Positions 35,519 through 44,859 of a stretch of DNA of 64,000 nucleotides are shown piece by piece; position 1 is the stretch's first letter; every line of letters starts with the position of its first letter. The notes beneath the pieces are model-generated. The model worked only from the letters and a program-made list of their open reading frames with translations, did not search any database and was not told the origin of the DNA. The stretch is taken from NCBI RefSeq assembly GCF_039710355.1, contig NZ_JBDKWZ010000005.1, forward strand, positions 1 through 64,000, in the 5' to 3' direction. The position numbers were made by a program, and so were the translations under genes. The stretch is from Rapidithrix thailandica (GTDB lineage: Bacteria > Bacteroidota > Bacteroidia > Cytophagales > Flammeovirgaceae).

Positions 35519-36136
35519 TTAAGCTTTTATATCCCATTGTTCCAACAGTTGGATAAATTCTTTTTGAAGCGTCAAAGCTTTGTCTTTCGCATACCACTTT
35601 TGCATGGAAATAATCAATTCCTTTTGATCCCCGTTTGCTTGCTTTTTAAATTCCGCCATCATCTCTTGTAAAGGTGCCGGCCGGGGTCCCCAAGTGCCGG
35701 TTTCCTGCAAATTATCGGCTTTCAAACAAATGAGTTTGGGGATAGAACGTCCACCGTTGGTGAGGTAGGCATCCATAATATCCAGGTGCTCATCGCGCAA
35801 AATAAGTTTAAGTTGAATCTTAGGGTTTACAAGCGACATTTTATGGAGGATGGGGAGATTTTGAGCCGCATCGCCACACCAGCCTTCTGTCAATACTACC
35901 CAATATACAGGGGTTTGGATTTGCTGAAGGGCTTGTGTTGTTTCTTCTGAGAGAGTAATGGATTTATCAATCCGCTCCATCCGTTGCATGTTCATCTCTG
36001 CATAGAACACATATTCATCGCTGTGGTTATTTCCCGTGGTTTTTCCTTCCGCAAGCAGCTTTTTTAACATTTCCATGTAGGCAGGGTAGGAATAGGCATT
36101 GTCAAGTACCTCTTGAGTTATAAGTTGGTTTGTCAT
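35519..36136 (-). CDS. Thioredoxin-fold protein with a CxxA site
   Basis: This 205-residue protein has a C-terminal thioredoxin-like domain. The motif EGWCGDAAQ places Cys87 with an Ala at the second position (CGDA), so it has one active-site thiol. YWVVLTEGWCG and IPKLICL are in the expected order. A helical region of about 75 residues precedes the fold. No signal peptide is visible, so it is probably cytoplasmic. Monothiol proteins of this kind are common in the phylum; the partner is unknown. Confidence 0.8.
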   Translation of the reverse strand: MTNQLITQEVLDNAYSYPAYMEMLKKLLAEGKTTGNNHSDEYVFYAEMNMQRMERIDKSITLSEETTQALQQIQTPVYWVVLTEGWCGDAAQNLPILHKMSLVNPKIQLKLILRDEHLDIMDAYLTNGGRSIPKLICLKADNLQETGTWGPRPAPLQEMMAEFKKQANGDQKELIISMQKWYAKDKALTLQKEFIQLLEQWDIKA

Positions 36137-36202
36137 TTGGAAAGAAAGTTTAAGGTTATTCGAATTACAGATTTAGAAAAAGTAATAATAATTAATAAAC
36201 AT

Positions 36203-36217
36203 TTGTTGTAACAACAA
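36203..36217 (-). promoter_or_regulatory. Perfect 15-bp palindrome upstream of the thioredoxin-like gene
   Basis: TTGTTGTAACAACAA has 7-bp arms around one base, 67 bases upstream of the start at 36136. No good TAnnTTTG box lies beside it. It could be an operator or chance. Confidence 0.35.
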
Positions 36218-36289
36218 TTAACTGTCAAGATATAGAGAACAGTATCATTTTGCAATAAGTTCGAGGCAAAAATAAAGAGGGAAAAGGTC

Positions 36290-36985
36290 TTATAAGGAAT
36301 TATAATAATGGACCAGTTTAGAAAGGTCTTCCGCTTTTCTGATTTTTAAATGATGCTGCTTGATGAATTTTTTTAGCTGATTTTGATAGGGCGCAAAGTA
36401 TTCAAGGATCTTTTTTTTCCGGAAGGGGACTTTTACCAGTTGGCCTTGCTTGCCAAAGTACAAAGCGGATGCAAGCGTGATTTGGGAATGTTGAGAACCT
36501 ACTTGAAGGGCGGCTATATAATCCGGTTCTTTGAGGGCCAAATAACTATGGCGGAAAAGCATGGTTTTTCCATCGATGAGTACTTCTAACATGCCGCGTA
36601 CGGGTTGTATTTTACGATAACCCATTGCATTGACAAAGTGAATACTATTTCCGTCAGTCTTTTGCCATTCCAAACCGGCAATGTCGTGACGGGAAATATA
36701 ATTTAATTCTTCCTCTTGGATGACTTCTATATAATGAGTGATCAGGTTGTAACGGAATTTTCCTCGAATGGCGCTATTTTCTTTTTTAAGTTTAATCAAC
36801 CCATGCATCCATTGCTCTTTCAGGTAATAAGAAGAAGATAAGACCGTATGGGAGGTGGGCTTTTTGGTGGTGATCACAGCACCGGGATTGGTGTTCATGT
36901 CCATTCGCCCGTTAGGCGCAAAGGTTTGAGCCTTACCGGCAAAACTTATACTAAAGAGAAGCAATATAGAGAGGGTAATTTTCAT
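36290..36985 (-). CDS. Secreted protein of unknown function
   Basis: The protein begins KITLSILLLFSISFAGKAQ, a clear signal peptide, so it is exported. The 231-residue product has no domain that I can name; its C-terminal part is basic and helical (RKKKILEYFAPYQNQ..HHLKIRKAEDL). I start at 36985. The frame stays open to 37003, but that longer start lies inside a perfect terminator hairpin of the upstream SusD gene, so it is unlikely. Similar proteins occur in other Bacteroidota, but I know no function. Confidence 0.75.
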   Translation of the reverse strand: MKITLSILLLFSISFAGKAQTFAPNGRMDMNTNPGAVITTKKPTSHTVLSSSYYLKEQWMHGLIKLKKENSAIRGKFRYNLITHYIEVIQEEELNYISRHDIAGLEWQKTDGNSIHFVNAMGYRKIQPVRGMLEVLIDGKTMLFRHSYLALKEPDYIAALQVGSQHSQITLASALYFGKQGQLVKVPFRKKKILEYFAPYQNQLKKFIKQHHLKIRKAEDLSKLVHYYNSL

Positions 36986-36998
36986 AAGATCAAAAAGG

Positions 36999-37026
36999 AA
37001 CAAGGTTGCTGTGTAGCAACCTTGTT
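36999..37026 (-). terminator. Terminator after the susCD operon
   Basis: AACAAGGTTGCT and AGCAACCTTGTT form a perfect 12-bp stem with a 4-base loop, followed on the minus strand by CCTTTTTG. It lies 18 bases after the SusD stop codon. Confidence 0.92.
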
Positions 37027-37044
37027 TAAGTATTAAAATTCAAT

Positions 37045-38433
37045 TTATTGATTCACCGCTGTAGGGGTGAAAATATCCGGACGGTTTCCCGGGATATTTG
37101 CGTTGGCATTAATCTCATCCTGAGGGATAAGGAAGCGTTCTGGTAATTGAGTACCAGTAGTGGGAGGAAGACCCAACAGGTTATCAGTTCTGCGTATATC
37201 GTTGAAGACCTCGATTTGCCCTACCAAAGAGATGTATTTTTCTTCAAGAATTTCATACATCATGGATTCGGAGGCTGTCTTTCCCGAAAGATTGGCTATG
37301 CCACCGGCTTCAAAGTCAGCAGCCACATAGTCATCGTAGGTCGCTTCAAATTGTGTAGCATGGAGTTGCCTTACTTTGTTCAAGGCTTCGAGGGCTCCAT
37401 CCAAGTCATCTTCTCTAAGTAATGTTTCTGCAAGGATGAGCAGGTTTTCTTCGCAAGTAACAAGTTTAAATGATGCATTAGAAGCAAAGATACCTTCTGA
37501 ACCGGTATTAATCCCGTAATCATCCAGCTCGGGAGAGGATGGAGGGGTGTAAATATAGGCAAAGCGCTTGCTTTCATCGGTTTTGGCATCTCCCCGGTAC
37601 CAGGCTTTGTTGGCATCCAGCATTTGAGGAAGGATAGCCCCCCGGGCTCCCATATAGGTATCCCGGTCAATGACGAGGAAAGAATGATAGATATTCATAT
37701 CCTGGATGTAAGTACCTCCGTGAGGAATCATCATATCATCAGCGACTGTTAATATGCCCATTTCCGCCTGAGTTTTAGCTGCAGCATAATTTTTGGTATG
37801 CATATAAAACCGGGCTTTTAATGTCCGAGCGGCTTTGATCCATAATTCGGTGTCTCCGTTGAAATAGAAGTCTACACCCAAATCATCACCGATATCGGAT
37901 TCCAAATCAGCAATGGCTTCATCTAACAGCTTTTGAACTTCCGCATACACGGTGACCTGGCTGTCGAAATTAGGGTCAGGGAACTCATCCAGTTGATTGG
38001 CTTCAAAATATGGGGCATCTCCCCATAAGGAGATCATTACTCCAAATGCATGGGCTTTGATCGTTAGCGCCATTCCTTTCAAAATCCGGTTATTCGTTAA
38101 GGGAGCGCGTTCAATCACTAAGTTGGCCTGTTGAATAATAGCAAAGTAGAATTTGTCCCACTCAAAGTCCTCAGAGTTGATGCTATATACATTATATCCT
38201 GAATATTGTCGGTCAGTACCGGTAAATTGCCGGGACCACATACAGGCCAGCCGGGCATCTTCTCCGGAGTGAGGGATAATCATTCCTGTGAAGGCCACCG
38301 TCATCAGCGTATTAACCGGAGCATCGGTAGGGTTGTTAGGATCATCTTGATACCCTTCTACGAAATCAGTACACGAACTGTAGCTAAATAAACAAACTAG
38401 CAGTAAGGTGAAAAATTTATAGGTAATTCTCAT
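37045..38433 (-). CDS. SusD/RagB-like nutrient-binding lipoprotein
   Basis: This 462-residue protein is an outer-membrane lipoprotein (signal LFSYSSC, lipid-modified Cys21). It has the TPR-rich SusD fold: NNPTDAP at the start, repeated alpha-helical motifs with IIQQANLVIE, and a C-terminal region with LIPQDEINANANIPGN. SusD sits on the SusC pore and binds the substrate. The substrate is not readable; no glycosidase lies next to the pair. The short 22-base gap after SusC shows they are one operon. A strong terminator follows. Confidence 0.93.
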   Translation of the reverse strand: MRITYKFFTLLLVCLFSYSSCTDFVEGYQDDPNNPTDAPVNTLMTVAFTGMIIPHSGEDARLACMWSRQFTGTDRQYSGYNVYSINSEDFEWDKFYFAIIQQANLVIERAPLTNNRILKGMALTIKAHAFGVMISLWGDAPYFEANQLDEFPDPNFDSQVTVYAEVQKLLDEAIADLESDIGDDLGVDFYFNGDTELWIKAARTLKARFYMHTKNYAAAKTQAEMGILTVADDMMIPHGGTYIQDMNIYHSFLVIDRDTYMGARGAILPQMLDANKAWYRGDAKTDESKRFAYIYTPPSSPELDDYGINTGSEGIFASNASFKLVTCEENLLILAETLLREDDLDGALEALNKVRQLHATQFEATYDDYVAADFEAGGIANLSGKTASESMMYEILEEKYISLVGQIEVFNDIRRTDNLLGLPPTTGTQLPERFLIPQDEINANANIPGNRPDIFTPTAVNQ

Positions 38434-38455
38434 AATTATTCAAGTTTTGATTCAA

Positions 38456-41400
38456 CTAATAAGTTACCCGTAGTGTGAAGATATAGGAGCGGGTATTGGG
38501 ATTATTGAAGTAATCCAATCCAAATCCATTGTTTCCGGCCCCATTCAAGTTGGTGTCAGGGTCTACGCCTGTATAATCTGTCCACAGTTTTAAGTTGCGT
38601 CCTGTGAAAGAGAAGTTGATATTTTGGAGTTTGAGTACATCTTTTACCCAAGGCGTATTGAAATTATAGGAAACAGTCACCTCTCGGAGTCGTGTCCACT
38701 CAGCATCTTCAACAAACTGCTCGTCAGGTCCTGTGAACCCACTACCCGGACCTACTGTATACCAGATTTCGTCTAAGAATACATTGCCGGCACCAAAATC
38801 TCTGATCGAACCACGTACCACATATGTCCCGTCACCTTGTTGTGCATAGGGATAGACTTCCGCTACCGTAGAGCCGTCCCAGACTAACAAGTCATTGGCC
38901 TGGGCTTCAGTGAGGATGGTTTCTTCGGCGGTATAGGCCGCACGACCGAAGAAGGCTAAAGCTCCTTTGGTTCCGTTCCACATCTTGTTGCCAAAACTTC
39001 CGTCAAATAGGATATTGACGGTTAGGTTTTTATAGGTAAAGGTATTGCCAAAGCCCAAGCGGAAATCGGGGTTGGGGTCGCCAATTACTCCGGCTTCTTC
39101 ACCTAGTTGAGGAAAGCCATTCTCATCTAAATCCAGGCTACCATCATCGTTACGGGTCCATCTGGCTCCCCAAAGGACTCCGAGTTGTTCGCCGACTACC
39201 CCTCTGGAGCTGGTTCCGGAAAATCCGCTAATCAAAACCGAATTGGTTCCTGACATTCGCAGTACTTCATTTCTATTATGAGAGTAGTTGATATTGGTTA
39301 CCCAGGAGAAATCGGGGTTTTTCAGGATGGTTCCGCTTAAATCCAGTTCTATTCCCTTGTTTTCGATATCAGCGGCATTGGTCGTTTGTTTGATGAAACC
39401 GCTGGATTCGGGCACATCCACTTGAATGATCAAATCGTTGGTTTCATTTTCATAATAGGTAACCCCTAAAGTAAGCCGGTCATTAATGAACCTCAAATCT
39501 GCCCCTACTTCAAACTCGATTTTGGTTTCAGGTTTGATATCCGGGTTTCCCGCTACATTGCTAATGGCAAAACCACCTCCGTAAGCATCCGGGTTTACCC
39601 CTGGTCCCCAACCTTCTCCAAAGCCACCGTCAGTATTATTATCGGGGTTAATAAAGGTCGTTTTGAGCAAATAAGGATCAGGCCCTCTACCAACTTTACC
39701 ATATCCGGCCCGTAATTTACCAAAGGTCAGGATAGAGTTTTGGGGGAGTATTTTAGTGAATTGCCAGGCGATATCTCCGGCAGGGTAGAAGAACGTATTG
39801 TCGCTCACCGGCAAGGAGGAAAGTGCGTCTACCCGGCCCGACAAGTTAACAAACACTTGATCGTACAATTCAACGCCAGCAGTGGCATAATACCCTATGG
39901 TACGGATCACTTCTTCATAATTAAATAAAAACCGGTTGCCTCCTGTACCATTGCTGAGTTGTGGAGGGGACAAAGGGTTGGTAAACTGTCGGGTTGTGGC
40001 ACCGTGGTCGTCCAACTTTTGCTCATTGAGCCCTAACCCAACTAAGAAATTAGTATTAATATAATCATTAAGTTTAAAGTTGGCTCGGGCAATTAAATCG
40101 AGGTTCAGTTGACTACGGGTAATGGTTTCCTTGGTAAAGCGTCCACCACTATTTTCACCGGCAGAGAGGATCGGGTAAAAGTCTTCTCTTTCATCAGTAT
40201 AAAAGTCCAGACCTCCCCGGGCCGTAATATTTAACCAGGAAAGGGGATCAAAACCTAATTCCAGTTTACCGATAAAGCGGTTGACTACGGCCTTACTGGT
40301 GATATTGCGCATCATCCAAAGGGGGTTGTCATATCCGGAACTGGTATTGGCACCCAAATAATTACGATAGGCTCTTTGTCTCTCGGGGAATTCAAAGCCT
40401 GAGGGGTCAATATAAGTACCTTCATAGTCTTCACTGAAAAAGTCGGCAGGAGTTCGCAAGCCCCCCAAGAACAAGCCACTGAGGTTGGAACCCATCTGCA
40501 CCCGGTTGGAGGTGGTACGGGTGTATCCGGCTGAGGTTTTAACCGTAAAGAGTTTTCCTAGGTATCGGTTAGCATTAATCCGTCCTGTAGTACGTTGGTA
40601 GGTACTGTTTTCTTTGATAATCCCATCTTGATCTAAGTGGGAAAGACTCAGATATACATCTCCTTTATCACCCGAAGTACCCAAGCTGATGGAGTTAGTC
40701 CATGTCACGCCTGTTTCGAAAAGATAGTCAAAGGGGTTAAATACGGCCCGGGAGTTTTTGCCTCCGCTTAAGTCGTTCTCTGTTCCAGGGGCTATGGCAT
40801 AATACGTTTTACCGGTATTTCCTATAAACATACCTGCATATCCCGGTGCATTTTCATCCGTAATAAAGGTATCGTCCCCACCAGGGCGGTTGGCAATTCT
40901 ATCTCCAAAAGATAAGACATTGGTCGGGCTGTAAATCATTCCCGAACCTTGACCGTAGCGCTCGTTGAGCGGGATTTCCTGATTTACCTCATCAAAACTC
41001 ACGCTGGAATTGAAGTTAATGGTCACTCTATCTTTGGAAGAAGAACCTTTTTTGGTGGTGATGACCAAAACACCGTTGGCCGCCCGGGATCCCCAAACGG
41101 CTGCGGCAGAAGCGCCTTTCAACACTTCAATGGAAGCTATATCATCCGGGTTCAAGTCATTTAACCGGTTTTGTTGAGTCACTCCTCCTCCACTCCCTAT
41201 ACTCCCACTGGATCCTTCGTCTTGTCCGCCAAATCCTTCTCCATAATAGGAATCGTTAAATATCGGTACCCCATCGATGACGATCAACGGCTGGATATTT
41301 TGGGTGATGGAAGTAGCTCCCCGGATTTGTATCCTGGAACCGGCCCCAGGGTCTCCACTGCTTTGTACGATGTTAACACCGGGAGATTTTCCCTGCATAC

Positions 41401-41827
41401 TGTTGATCAGATTGGGCTCGCCCGAACGGGCCAGGGCATCTCCTTGTACCGTATGTGTGGCGTTACCCAGCTTGTCTTTGCTGGCTTCAAACCCTAACGC
41501 AGTTACGACCACCTCACTGAGGGTTTTGGTATCCGATTCCATTACGATATTAATGGATGTACGATTCCCTATACTCACTTCCTGGCTGAGGTATCCTACA
41601 TAACTGTACACCAATATATCAGCCCCTTCCGGCACCGAAATGCTGTAGTTCCCATTAATGTCGGTAACGGCTCCTTCGTTAGTTCCTTTCACTAAAATAG
41701 AGACACCAGGCAGGGGGCCTTCTTCTTCCCCGCTAACTTGCCCGGTAATAGTGCGTTCTTGCGCAATTACTTGAGTACAGAAAAATACAACTATTGCGAC
41801 TGCATGGATAAGTAATTTTACTGTCAT
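38456..41827 (-). CDS. SusC/RagA TonB-linked outer membrane receptor
   Basis: This 1123-residue protein is a TonB-dependent transporter of the SusC type. A signal peptide (residues 1-22) is followed by a carboxypeptidase-regulatory-like domain (about 25-105, with GPLPGVSILVKGTNEGAVTD), a plug with SGDPGAGSRIQIRGATSI and GVLVITTKKG, and a 22-strand barrel ending in the aromatic YIFTLRVTY. It imports oligomers that SusD has captured. Length and signatures are normal. It is upstream of susD. The atypical response regulator lies next upstream on the same strand. Confidence 0.96.
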   Translation of the reverse strand: MTVKLLIHAVAIVVFFCTQVIAQERTITGQVSGEEEGPLPGVSILVKGTNEGAVTDINGNYSISVPEGADILVYSYVGYLSQEVSIGNRTSINIVMESDTKTLSEVVVTALGFEASKDKLGNATHTVQGDALARSGEPNLINSMQGKSPGVNIVQSSGDPGAGSRIQIRGATSITQNIQPLIVIDGVPIFNDSYYGEGFGGQDEGSSGSIGSGGGVTQQNRLNDLNPDDIASIEVLKGASAAAVWGSRAANGVLVITTKKGSSSKDRVTINFNSSVSFDEVNQEIPLNERYGQGSGMIYSPTNVLSFGDRIANRPGGDDTFITDENAPGYAGMFIGNTGKTYYAIAPGTENDLSGGKNSRAVFNPFDYLFETGVTWTNSISLGTSGDKGDVYLSLSHLDQDGIIKENSTYQRTTGRINANRYLGKLFTVKTSAGYTRTTSNRVQMGSNLSGLFLGGLRTPADFFSEDYEGTYIDPSGFEFPERQRAYRNYLGANTSSGYDNPLWMMRNITSKAVVNRFIGKLELGFDPLSWLNITARGGLDFYTDEREDFYPILSAGENSGGRFTKETITRSQLNLDLIARANFKLNDYINTNFLVGLGLNEQKLDDHGATTRQFTNPLSPPQLSNGTGGNRFLFNYEEVIRTIGYYATAGVELYDQVFVNLSGRVDALSSLPVSDNTFFYPAGDIAWQFTKILPQNSILTFGKLRAGYGKVGRGPDPYLLKTTFINPDNNTDGGFGEGWGPGVNPDAYGGGFAISNVAGNPDIKPETKIEFEVGADLRFINDRLTLGVTYYENETNDLIIQVDVPESSGFIKQTTNAADIENKGIELDLSGTILKNPDFSWVTNINYSHNRNEVLRMSGTNSVLISGFSGTSSRGVVGEQLGVLWGARWTRNDDGSLDLDENGFPQLGEEAGVIGDPNPDFRLGFGNTFTYKNLTVNILFDGSFGNKMWNGTKGALAFFGRAAYTAEETILTEAQANDLLVWDGSTVAEVYPYAQQGDGTYVVRGSIRDFGAGNVFLDEIWYTVGPGSGFTGPDEQFVEDAEWTRLREVTVSYNFNTPWVKDVLKLQNINFSFTGRNLKLWTDYTGVDPDTNLNGAGNNGFGLDYFNNPNTRSYIFTLRVTY

Positions 41828-41919
41828 AAGTGTTTATTTTACTATAAAATGATAGTGGTTGGGTAGTCAGGATTAAAGGAGTAATCAGGATGTAAAAAGT
41901 AATGGTAGGCTGTGTTATA

Positions 41920-41927
41920 CAAAGCTA
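41920..41927 (-). promoter_or_regulatory. Candidate -7 box of susC
   Basis: The minus strand reads TAGCTTTG, a TAnnTTTG match, about 92 bases upstream of the SusC start. TTTG lies upstream but only 13 bases away, shorter than usual. The rest of the 349-base gap (41828-42176) shows nothing else. Confidence 0.4.
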
Positions 41928-42176
41928 GAAATATGCGTAGCAAAGAAAATCACCCCGCTGGGAGGATTTTGTTAAGTATAAATAATTGATTTTTAGAAAA
42001 ATATAATCCTGCTTATAATGCAATTTTTTTACAGGTAAGAATAAAGGCAACCCATCAAATTCACTTATAGGTAATTCGATGGGGGGAAGATAGTGGATGA
42101 AATCTTTTGGCAGAATATTGTGTATTGGATAGCTCCTAAAGTGGGAGGTGTTTTGTGTAGGAAAAAGATTGCCTGT

Positions 42177-42803
42177 TTAAATATATTTTTCTTTTAAGGC
42201 GATGGCAATGGCTTCTGCTTTAGACTTCACTTGCAGTTTATGGTAAATATGTTTGATATGGGTTTTGATGGTCTCTTTGGTAATAAACAACGTGTCGGCA
42301 ATCATGGCATAACTTTGCCCGATTGCCAATAAGGACAATACCTCCGTTTCTCTTTCGGTAAGGGGAGAATTGGTGTTTTTTTGAAAGGAACTCACCAGCA
42401 TTTTTGCAATGCTTGGGCTCATAGGGGCCCCTCCTTCGGAAATAAGCTCTAAGGCATCCAAAAGTTCTGTGTAATGATGGTTCTTTAAAATATACCCCGA
42501 AGCACCAAAATGGAAGGCCTGAAAAACCGTGTCTTTATCATCCAAAGCAGACAAGACCAGGATCTTAATTTGTGAATATTTTTTATGAATTTCTTTTATT
42601 CCCTGTAAGCTTTCCAAAGAATCTTGCAAAGAGTAAATCAGGATATCCGGTAGGTTTTTATGCAGTGTCTTAAGGGCCGTATGATGATGAGGATAAACGT
42701 TAAGTATTTGAAAATGACTGAATTGATTGAGTAGTAATTTTAAGGCGTCTATAATTTGTTCATCCTCTTCAATAATTACTATTTCACTATGCCTGGCATC
42801 CAT
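42177..42803 (-). CDS. NarL/LuxR-type response regulator lacking the phosphoacceptor Asp
   Basis: This 208-residue protein has a receiver domain (about 1-120) and a LuxR-type HTH (about 145-205, LTERETEVLSLLAIGQSYAM). In the receiver, the acidic pair (IEED), Ser85 and Lys107 (ILKNHH) are kept, but the phosphoacceptor position has Ser58: DILIYSLQ stands where DxxxxDL is expected. It should therefore not be phosphorylated in the usual way. The frame is open upstream to 42992, but the family starts at this Met. It lies between the SpoIIE-type phosphatase gene and susC. Confidence 0.85.
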   Translation of the reverse strand: MDARHSEIVIIEEDEQIIDALKLLLNQFSHFQILNVYPHHHTALKTLHKNLPDILIYSLQDSLESLQGIKEIHKKYSQIKILVLSALDDKDTVFQAFHFGASGYILKNHHYTELLDALELISEGGAPMSPSIAKMLVSSFQKNTNSPLTERETEVLSLLAIGQSYAMIADTLFITKETIKTHIKHIYHKLQVKSKAEAIAIALKEKYI

Positions 42804-42949
42804 GATTTTTGAGTAATTGACGTTAAAAGAGGTATATAAGTTACTAAAAAATATGAATTGAATCACCCTCGCGGGGGGACTTTCATTCAAGATAAAAGAA
42901 TAGTCCAAAATTCTCTTGGAGAGATTGGGAAATTTGATCGGTTTGAAGC

Positions 42950-42984
42950 AACCAACCTCCATAGCATAAGGGAGGTTGGTTTTT
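42950..42984. terminator. Hairpin after the SpoIIE-type gene
   Basis: AACCAACCTCC pairs perfectly with GGAGGTTGGTT over a 10-base loop. The minus-strand gene at 43005 ends here. A better T-run lies on the plus strand, so the hairpin may also block antisense transcription. Confidence 0.6.
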
Positions 42985-43004
42985 GGGAGCAAGTACTTGA
43001 TTTT

Positions 43005-44510
43005 TTACAATCGTATCCCCATTACCAGAACATCGTCCATTTGTGGATGTTCCCCTTTCCAATGGGTAAACTTTTCATCCAATGCATGTTTTACTTTGTC
43101 CATGGGTTGTTGATGCAATTCTGCTAAAGTCGATTTTAAATTTTTAACCATAAACTTTTTCCCTTGTGGTCCTCCGAATTGGTCTTGATACCCATCGGAA
43201 AAGAGGTGAATCGAATCGTTACTCTGGAAGTGCACTTGGTGGTTGGTAAACTTAATTTCTTTTTTTCTTTTCTGATATTGAGTTCCTCCTACAGGAAGTT
43301 TGTTTCCTTTCAGTTCCAAGAGCTCCCCGTTATGCAAAAAGACCAATGGGCGGTGTGCCCCGGCAAATTCCAAGACCTGGGTGTCATAGTCAATTTTGAC
43401 CAATGCGATATCCATTCCATCATTACTCATGGTAGAGGCCTCGTTTTGTTTTAAGGTTTCAACCACTTTCCGGTGTAACTCTTCCAGAATAAGCCCCGGT
43501 TCGGAGATTTTTTTGTGTTGAATAATGTCATTCAAAAGAAAATAACCGATAATCGACAAGAGAGCCCCCGGTACTCCGTGGCCTGTGCAATCCACAGCTG
43601 CCGCATATACCTGATTTTTATCCGGTACTTTATAGAGCCAGGGAAAATCCCCACTGACCGTATCTTTCCCTTTGAATAACATATAGGCCTCCGGGAGTTG
43701 GGTTTGTATGGTCTGTTCGTCAGGCATTAAAGCGTCCTGAATGCGTTTGGCATATTGAATACTGTCCGAAATATTTTTGTTTTTTTGTTCGATAAGCTTG
43801 TAAGAGCGAAGCAATGCTTCTTTATCTTGTTGTTCATTCTTGGTGATTTTGTTGAGGTAGAATACCAGTATCGAACCAACTAAAAGTAAAAATACCAGGG
43901 AGAAACTGATCTCTTTGATTAATTTCTGATTGGCTGATTGAATGAACTCATCAAACTTTTGATCGACCTGAACCACGGCCACTACTTTGCCTTCGGAAGT
44001 ACGGATAGGAGCAAAAGCAGATAACCACGTACCGTTTTCGCTTTCGTATTTATCCAGTGTTCCTCCTTGGGAAAACAAAGAGTCTAACAGAGGAGGGAAA
44101 TGCTCATAGCTGTGCCTGAAATAAGGCGCTTCCGAAGAGGTAAGAATAAATTCGAAATGCTTTCCATCTTCTGATCGGATCAAGGTGTAAATAGGGCTGT
44201 GTAATTCGTTGACCTCTGCAATGTTTTTTAACCTTTGATGGAGTTGGTCATAAAGAGGATCCTGCCGGTTGCTACGAAGAGCATCTTTGGTGGAATACTG
44301 TTGGGTTAATTGTTGGTGTAAGTCCCCGTCAATCATCAAAGCGGAGGTATTGGCCAGGCTTTGAAGCTGTTTCAAACCTTCCTTTTCGGCCATGCCATGA
44401 AAGAGAAAGTAAGATGAAAGGATAAAATAACCGCTGATACTTAACAGGGCCAGTAGTGCAATAAAAATAATCTTAGCACCTAGGGTTTTAGATTTTACAA
44501 ATTCTCCCAT
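43005..44510 (-). CDS. SpoIIE-type PP2C phosphatase with membrane sensor
   Basis: This protein has two membrane helices (about residues 13-38 and 210-230 from the start used) around an extracytoplasmic sensor of about 170 residues with the Cache-like block FAPIRTSEGKVVAVVQVDQ. The cytoplasmic SpoIIE domain carries the metal-binding acidic residues in AAVDCTGHGVPGAL, SNDGMDIALV, LFSDGYQDQFGG and MDDVLVMG. SpoIIE proteins dephosphorylate serine or threonine, often on anti-sigma antagonists. I start at 44510 (GEFVKSKTL); an open frame runs 25 codons further to 44585. A regulator without its Asp is encoded next. Confidence 0.85.
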   Translation of the reverse strand: MGEFVKSKTLGAKIIFIALLALLSISGYFILSSYFLFHGMAEKEGLKQLQSLANTSALMIDGDLHQQLTQQYSTKDALRSNRQDPLYDQLHQRLKNIAEVNELHSPIYTLIRSEDGKHFEFILTSSEAPYFRHSYEHFPPLLDSLFSQGGTLDKYESENGTWLSAFAPIRTSEGKVVAVVQVDQKFDEFIQSANQKLIKEISFSLVFLLLVGSILVFYLNKITKNEQQDKEALLRSYKLIEQKNKNISDSIQYAKRIQDALMPDEQTIQTQLPEAYMLFKGKDTVSGDFPWLYKVPDKNQVYAAAVDCTGHGVPGALLSIIGYFLLNDIIQHKKISEPGLILEELHRKVVETLKQNEASTMSNDGMDIALVKIDYDTQVLEFAGAHRPLVFLHNGELLELKGNKLPVGGTQYQKRKKEIKFTNHQVHFQSNDSIHLFSDGYQDQFGGPQGKKFMVKNLKSTLAELHQQPMDKVKHALDEKFTHWKGEHPQMDDVLVMGIRL

Positions 44511-44716
44511 TGTAAGGTTATTTGGTTTTTGAGAAAGATCGTATAGATGAAAACCGTTTCGCCTATCCTGGTTTTGGGGCAACATTTCAACGAAAGTTTT
44601 TTAAAAGTTTTGAAATCCCAAAGGATATTTTAAGAAATACCCCCTGAGGTTTCAAAATAAGTGGCGTTGTAAGATATTAATTAAGGAGCAAGGTATATAT
44701 CCTTTCACAAGTGAAG
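44511..44716. other. Intergenic region before the 1539-residue protein gene
   Basis: No gene, terminator or full promoter was recognised in 44511-44859 apart from the inverted repeat at 44717-44732. Confidence 0.5.
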
Positions 44717-44732
44717 TGTCATCTGTTTGACA
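44717..44732 (+). promoter_or_regulatory. TGTCA-N6-TGACA inverted repeat (CRP/FNR-like geometry)
   Basis: TGTCA and TGACA are perfect 5-bp half sites with a 6-base spacer, the same spacing as CRP/FNR-family sites (TGTGA-N6-TCACA). It is 128 bases upstream of the surface-protein gene. No nearby -7 box is convincing, so the call is tentative. Confidence 0.35.
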
Positions 44733-44859
44733 TTTATATAAACTTCCGTAATAAAAAGGTACACATTTGCCTTTCAGCTTTCTAAGAGATAGTTGAATTT
44801 TGAAAAGTGGGCTGTAGAAAAGCTTAAACATCTTTGGGGGGAATATGAGTTAAGCCCGT

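Noticed and set aside
42804..42992. Longer start for the NarL-type regulator
   Set aside because: The 63 extra residues have no receiver features and include the terminator-like hairpin of the neighbouring gene.
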